A stretch of DNA of 64,000 nucleotides from Schumannella luteola (lineage in GTDB: Bacteria; Actinomycetota; Actinomycetes; Actinomycetales; Microbacteriaceae): NCBI RefSeq assembly GCF_013408685.1, contig NZ_JACBZY010000001.1:434001-498000 (forward strand), written 5' to 3'. The translations under genes and the position numbers were made by a program. Below the pieces are notes generated by a model. The model saw only the letters and a list, made by a program, of their open reading frames with translations. It did no database searches and was not told the DNA's origin. This document shows, piece after piece, positions 61,862 to 64,000 of this stretch (within the stretch, counting starts at the first letter, position 1; every line of letters begins with the position of its first letter).

Positions 61862-62227
61862 TCAGTACCCGAGAAAGCGCAGCACCGCGATGACCGCGGC
61901 GAGCAGCAGCATGACGACGTTCACCGGCAGGGCCTGGAACTCGCGGCGCTGGATGTGGAAGGTCATGGCGGCGATCTGCACCGCGACGAGCCCGAGGGCG
62001 GCGATCGGGGTGAGGATCTGCGCCATGCCGAGCAGCACCGGCAGGATCAGGCCGAGCGCGCCGAGCAGTTCGAGCGCGCCGATGATGCGGGTGCTGGCCA
62101 TGCCGACCTGCTTCGCCCACGGGAAGGCGGCGTAGATGCGCGCGTCGGGTCCGAAGGTCTTGAAGCCGCCGGCGGCGAGGTAGGCCAGGCACAGGAGTCC
62201 GGAGATCACCCAGACGAAGATCGACAT
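61862..62227 (-). CDS. DoxX family membrane protein
   Basis: A 121-aa four-helix membrane protein: VWVISGLLCLAYLAAGGFKTFG, GALELLGALGLILPVLLGMAQ, LTPIAALGLVAVQIAAMTFH and VNVVMLLLAAVIAVLRFLGY. The GGFKTF and MTFHIQRREF marks match the DoxX-like group in actinobacteria, of unknown function and sometimes linked to oxidative stress. ATG at 62227 preceded by GAGAGGGA. It lies 50 bp after the start of the dehydrogenase-like gene's promoter, on the same strand. Confidence 0.87.
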   Translation of the reverse strand: MSIFVWVISGLLCLAYLAAGGFKTFGPDARIYAAFPWAKQVGMASTRIIGALELLGALGLILPVLLGMAQILTPIAALGLVAVQIAAMTFHIQRREFQALPVNVVMLLLAAVIAVLRFLGY

Positions 62228-62377
62228 GTGTTGCGCATCCCTCTCGGATAGAAGCCCGAGCAACCCTATCGGGCGTGCGCGTCGCCGGAGTTCGGGGGTG
62301 TCGCACGCGGTCGGATGTGCACGTCGAGCGGGCCCGGCGCCGCAGCGCCGAGCCCGTCGAGAGGATGCGGTCGAACG

Positions 62378-63556
62378 TCAGTCGACCGGCAGCGCCTGCG
62401 CCTTCGCGACCTCGCCGAGCCAGGCGAGCGACGGCTTCGGCGTGCGCTCGAACGTCTCCCGGTCCCAGCCGATGAGGCCGAAGGTCGCCTTGTAGGTGCC
62501 CCACTCGTAGTTGTCGAGCGCGCTCCAGTGCAGGTACCCGCGCACCTCGCTGCCGGCATCCATCTGCTCGCGCACGGCGGTCAGCGCACCGCGCGTGTAG
62601 TCGATGCGGCGGCTGTCGTCGGCCGTGGCGATGCCGTTCTCGGTGATGTAGACGGGCACGCCGGGCGCCCAGCGGCGCGAGTTGGCGATGCCGTCGCCGA
62701 TCGCCGGCGGGTAGTACTCCCAGCCGGTCAGCGTCTTCTCGACTTCGGCCGGCCACGGCACGGGTCCGTCGGCGGCGATGCGGGTGCGCGTGTAGGCCTG
62801 GATGCCGATCCAGTCGTCGTTCTTGGCGGCGTCGATGAAGACGTCTTCGCGCGACCAGGCGTACTCGTCGCGCACGGCCTCGGCACCGGGATCGGGCTGG
62901 TAGGCCTGGGTGGCGACGGTCCAGCCGGCCTTCGCGCCGTATCCGCGCACGATCTCGACGGCGCGGTGGTGGCCCTCGATGAGCTTCTCGGTCACGCCGG
63001 GCACGCCCGGCGGCAGGCCGGCCCCGGGGAAGGCGACGGTGGGATCGGCGAGCACCGACACCATGTTCGGCTCGTTGATCGTGCAGACCAGCGACACGTC
63101 GTCGAGCACCGGCAGCACGGCCTCGACGTAGCGGACGAAGCGGTCGACGGCGTCGTCGGCCGCCCATCCGCCGTTGCGTCCGTGCCAGATCGGGTTGGTG
63201 AAGTGGTGCAGCGTGACCATCGGCTCGAGTCCGAGCTCGCGGGCGGTGCCGACCATTCGGCGGTAGTGGTCGATCTCGGCGCGGCTGATGACGCCGGGCT
63301 CGGGCTCGATGCGCGCCCACTCGACGCTGAAGCGGTAGGAGGTGAGCCCGGCATCCGCCAGCAGGCGCATGTCCTCGGGGTAGCGGTGGTAGCTGTCGGC
63401 GGCGTCGAGGCTCGGCTCGGCGACGGGGGCGCCGAAGTGCCCGTGCTCGCGGTACCACCAGTCGGAGTTGAGGTTGTTGCCCTCGACCTGGTGGGCGGCG
63501 GTGGATGCTCCCCACAGGAAGCCGGGAGGGAAGGTGACGGCGCCGTCGGTGCTCAT
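62378..63556 (-). CDS. GH1 family beta-glucosidase
   Basis: A 392-aa TIM-barrel hydrolase that splits terminal beta-glucosides or related sugars in the cytoplasm. The acid/base glutamate is in CTINEPNMV, and the nucleophile in VYITENGIATADD. Start marks are FPPGFLWGASTAAHQVEG and YRFSVEWARIEPEPG, all GH1 hallmarks. It lacks a signal peptide. The -10 box TAGGGT is 7 nt before the ATG at 63556. It is divergent from the TetR gene; sugar-linked regulation is likely. Confidence 0.95.
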   Translation of the reverse strand: MSTDGAVTFPPGFLWGASTAAHQVEGNNLNSDWWYREHGHFGAPVAEPSLDAADSYHRYPEDMRLLADAGLTSYRFSVEWARIEPEPGVISRAEIDHYRRMVGTARELGLEPMVTLHHFTNPIWHGRNGGWAADDAVDRFVRYVEAVLPVLDDVSLVCTINEPNMVSVLADPTVAFPGAGLPPGVPGVTEKLIEGHHRAVEIVRGYGAKAGWTVATQAYQPDPGAEAVRDEYAWSREDVFIDAAKNDDWIGIQAYTRTRIAADGPVPWPAEVEKTLTGWEYYPPAIGDGIANSRRWAPGVPVYITENGIATADDSRRIDYTRGALTAVREQMDAGSEVRGYLHWSALDNYEWGTYKATFGLIGWDRETFERTPKPSLAWLGEVAKAQALPVD

Positions 63557-63653
63557 GCTCTCGACCCTAGCGCGAATACCTGACACCCTGTAGGGATTCA
63601 GCCCGGGCACAGGATGCGCGGGGGTGAGCGACGGGCGAGGGATGCGTCATCAT

Positions 63654-64000
63654 ATGGGCGTGGACGACACGGGAGAGAGCGGAGCGGAGCGCGCGGGCAG
63701 CGCGGCCTCCGAGCCGACCGTCGAGCCGACCGCCGAGTCCGCTCCCGCGCACCCCCGCGGCCCGCGCGGCCCGTACCGCAAGACCGAGGAGCGCCGGCGG
63801 CAGATCCTCGACCAGGCCGTGCACGTGTTCGCCCGCCGCGGCTTCCACTCCGGCTCGCTGAGGGAGATCGCGCGCGGCGTGGGGATGACGGTGCCCGGCA
63901 TCCTGCACCACTTCGGCGACAAGGAGTCGCTGTTCCAGGCGGTGCTCGACGAGCGCGACGAGCGGGTGCGCACGGCCGCCGGCGACGTCAGCGAACGCAA
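63654..64000 (+). CDS. TetR/AcrR family regulator (partial; runs off the right edge)
   Basis: The first 115 residues are visible. A disordered Glu/Ala/Pro head is followed by YRKTEERRRQILDQAVHVF, then the HTH GSLREIARGVGMTVPGILHHFGDKESL and the start of the ligand-binding helices. The ATG at 63654 and a GTG at 63660 are in frame; the GTG has CATCAT 6 nt upstream. Divergence from the GH1 gene makes that gene the likely target. Confidence 0.85.
   Translation, partial: MGVDDTGESGAERAGSAASEPTVEPTAESAPAHPRGPRGPYRKTEERRRQILDQAVHVFARRGFHSGSLREIARGVGMTVPGILHHFGDKESLFQAVLDERDERVRTAAGDVSER

Overview
The window is about 64 kb of very GC-rich (roughly 70%) chromosomal DNA from an actinobacterium, most likely of the family Microbacteriaceae. 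The case for this is inference from several signs: GTG/ATG starts with TANNNT -10 boxes only 6-7 nt upstream (leaderless transcripts), a DUF2510 protein, a LAATG (sortase-E type) wall-anchored giant protein, a DUF6716-type glycosyltransferase beside NeuA/NeuB, a Ddn-type deazaflavin enzyme and a serS-dagK-pheA neighbourhood. No rRNA, insertion sequence, prophage or CRISPR array was seen. One tRNA-Ser(UGA) is present.

Layout. 0-6 kb: end of a LysR regulator, tdh-kbl threonine catabolism, an Imm-5-like/dihydrofolate-reductase-like pair, a LysE exporter and an MFS protein. 6-10 kb: tRNA-Ser, a methyltransferase, a GntR-MFS pair, and a promoter-driven 27-codon ORF ahead of a 118-aa gene. 10-16.5 kb: housekeeping block of HAD phosphatase-serS, dagK, pheA with two membrane proteins, and a DUF2510 protein. 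16.7-19 kb: pgm with a coupled NodA/AAC(2')-like acyltransferase. 19-30 kb: a mixed set including VanY-type carboxypeptidase, a mycoredoxin-like protein, a domain-permuted lipoate ligase, an autoregulated MarR-MFS pair, an aldo/keto reductase and an IMPACT protein. 30-34 kb: a tightly coupled operon of circularly permuted ATP-grasp, alpha-E, transglutaminase and GNAT, a candidate peptide-ligation system. 34-40 kb: a MocR-GabT operon and a divergent glutamine amidotransferase. 40-44 kb: nonulosonic-acid genes (NeuA fused to a degenerate HAD domain, NeuB, DUF6716). 44-50 kb: a 2,042-aa repeat adhesin. 51-58 kb: a DrrAB-type ABC exporter behind four helically phased TGACAG repeats, an unknown membrane/HEAT-like pair and a SARP/AfsR-type regulator. 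58-64 kb: hydrolases, a Ddn-type oxidoreductase, an acyl-CoA dehydrogenase-like flavoprotein, DoxX, a GH1 glucosidase and a divergent TetR regulator that runs off the end.

The most unusual non-coding signal is a set of long imperfect intergenic palindromes in several sequence families (tips GAGGGGTCGC, GATCGGTCGC, GAGTTGCCC, ATCGAGTGGCCAGA, and a GGATACTG/CAGTATCC cluster). Each lies 3' of at least one gene and none lies in a divergent promoter gap. A further palindrome with the same architecture sits in frame inside the MocR gene. About 25 genes carry a -10-like hexamer exactly 6-7 nt before the start codon, so leaderless transcription seems to be a main mode here. Start-stop overlaps (ATGA, GTGA, TGATG) couple most operonic neighbours.
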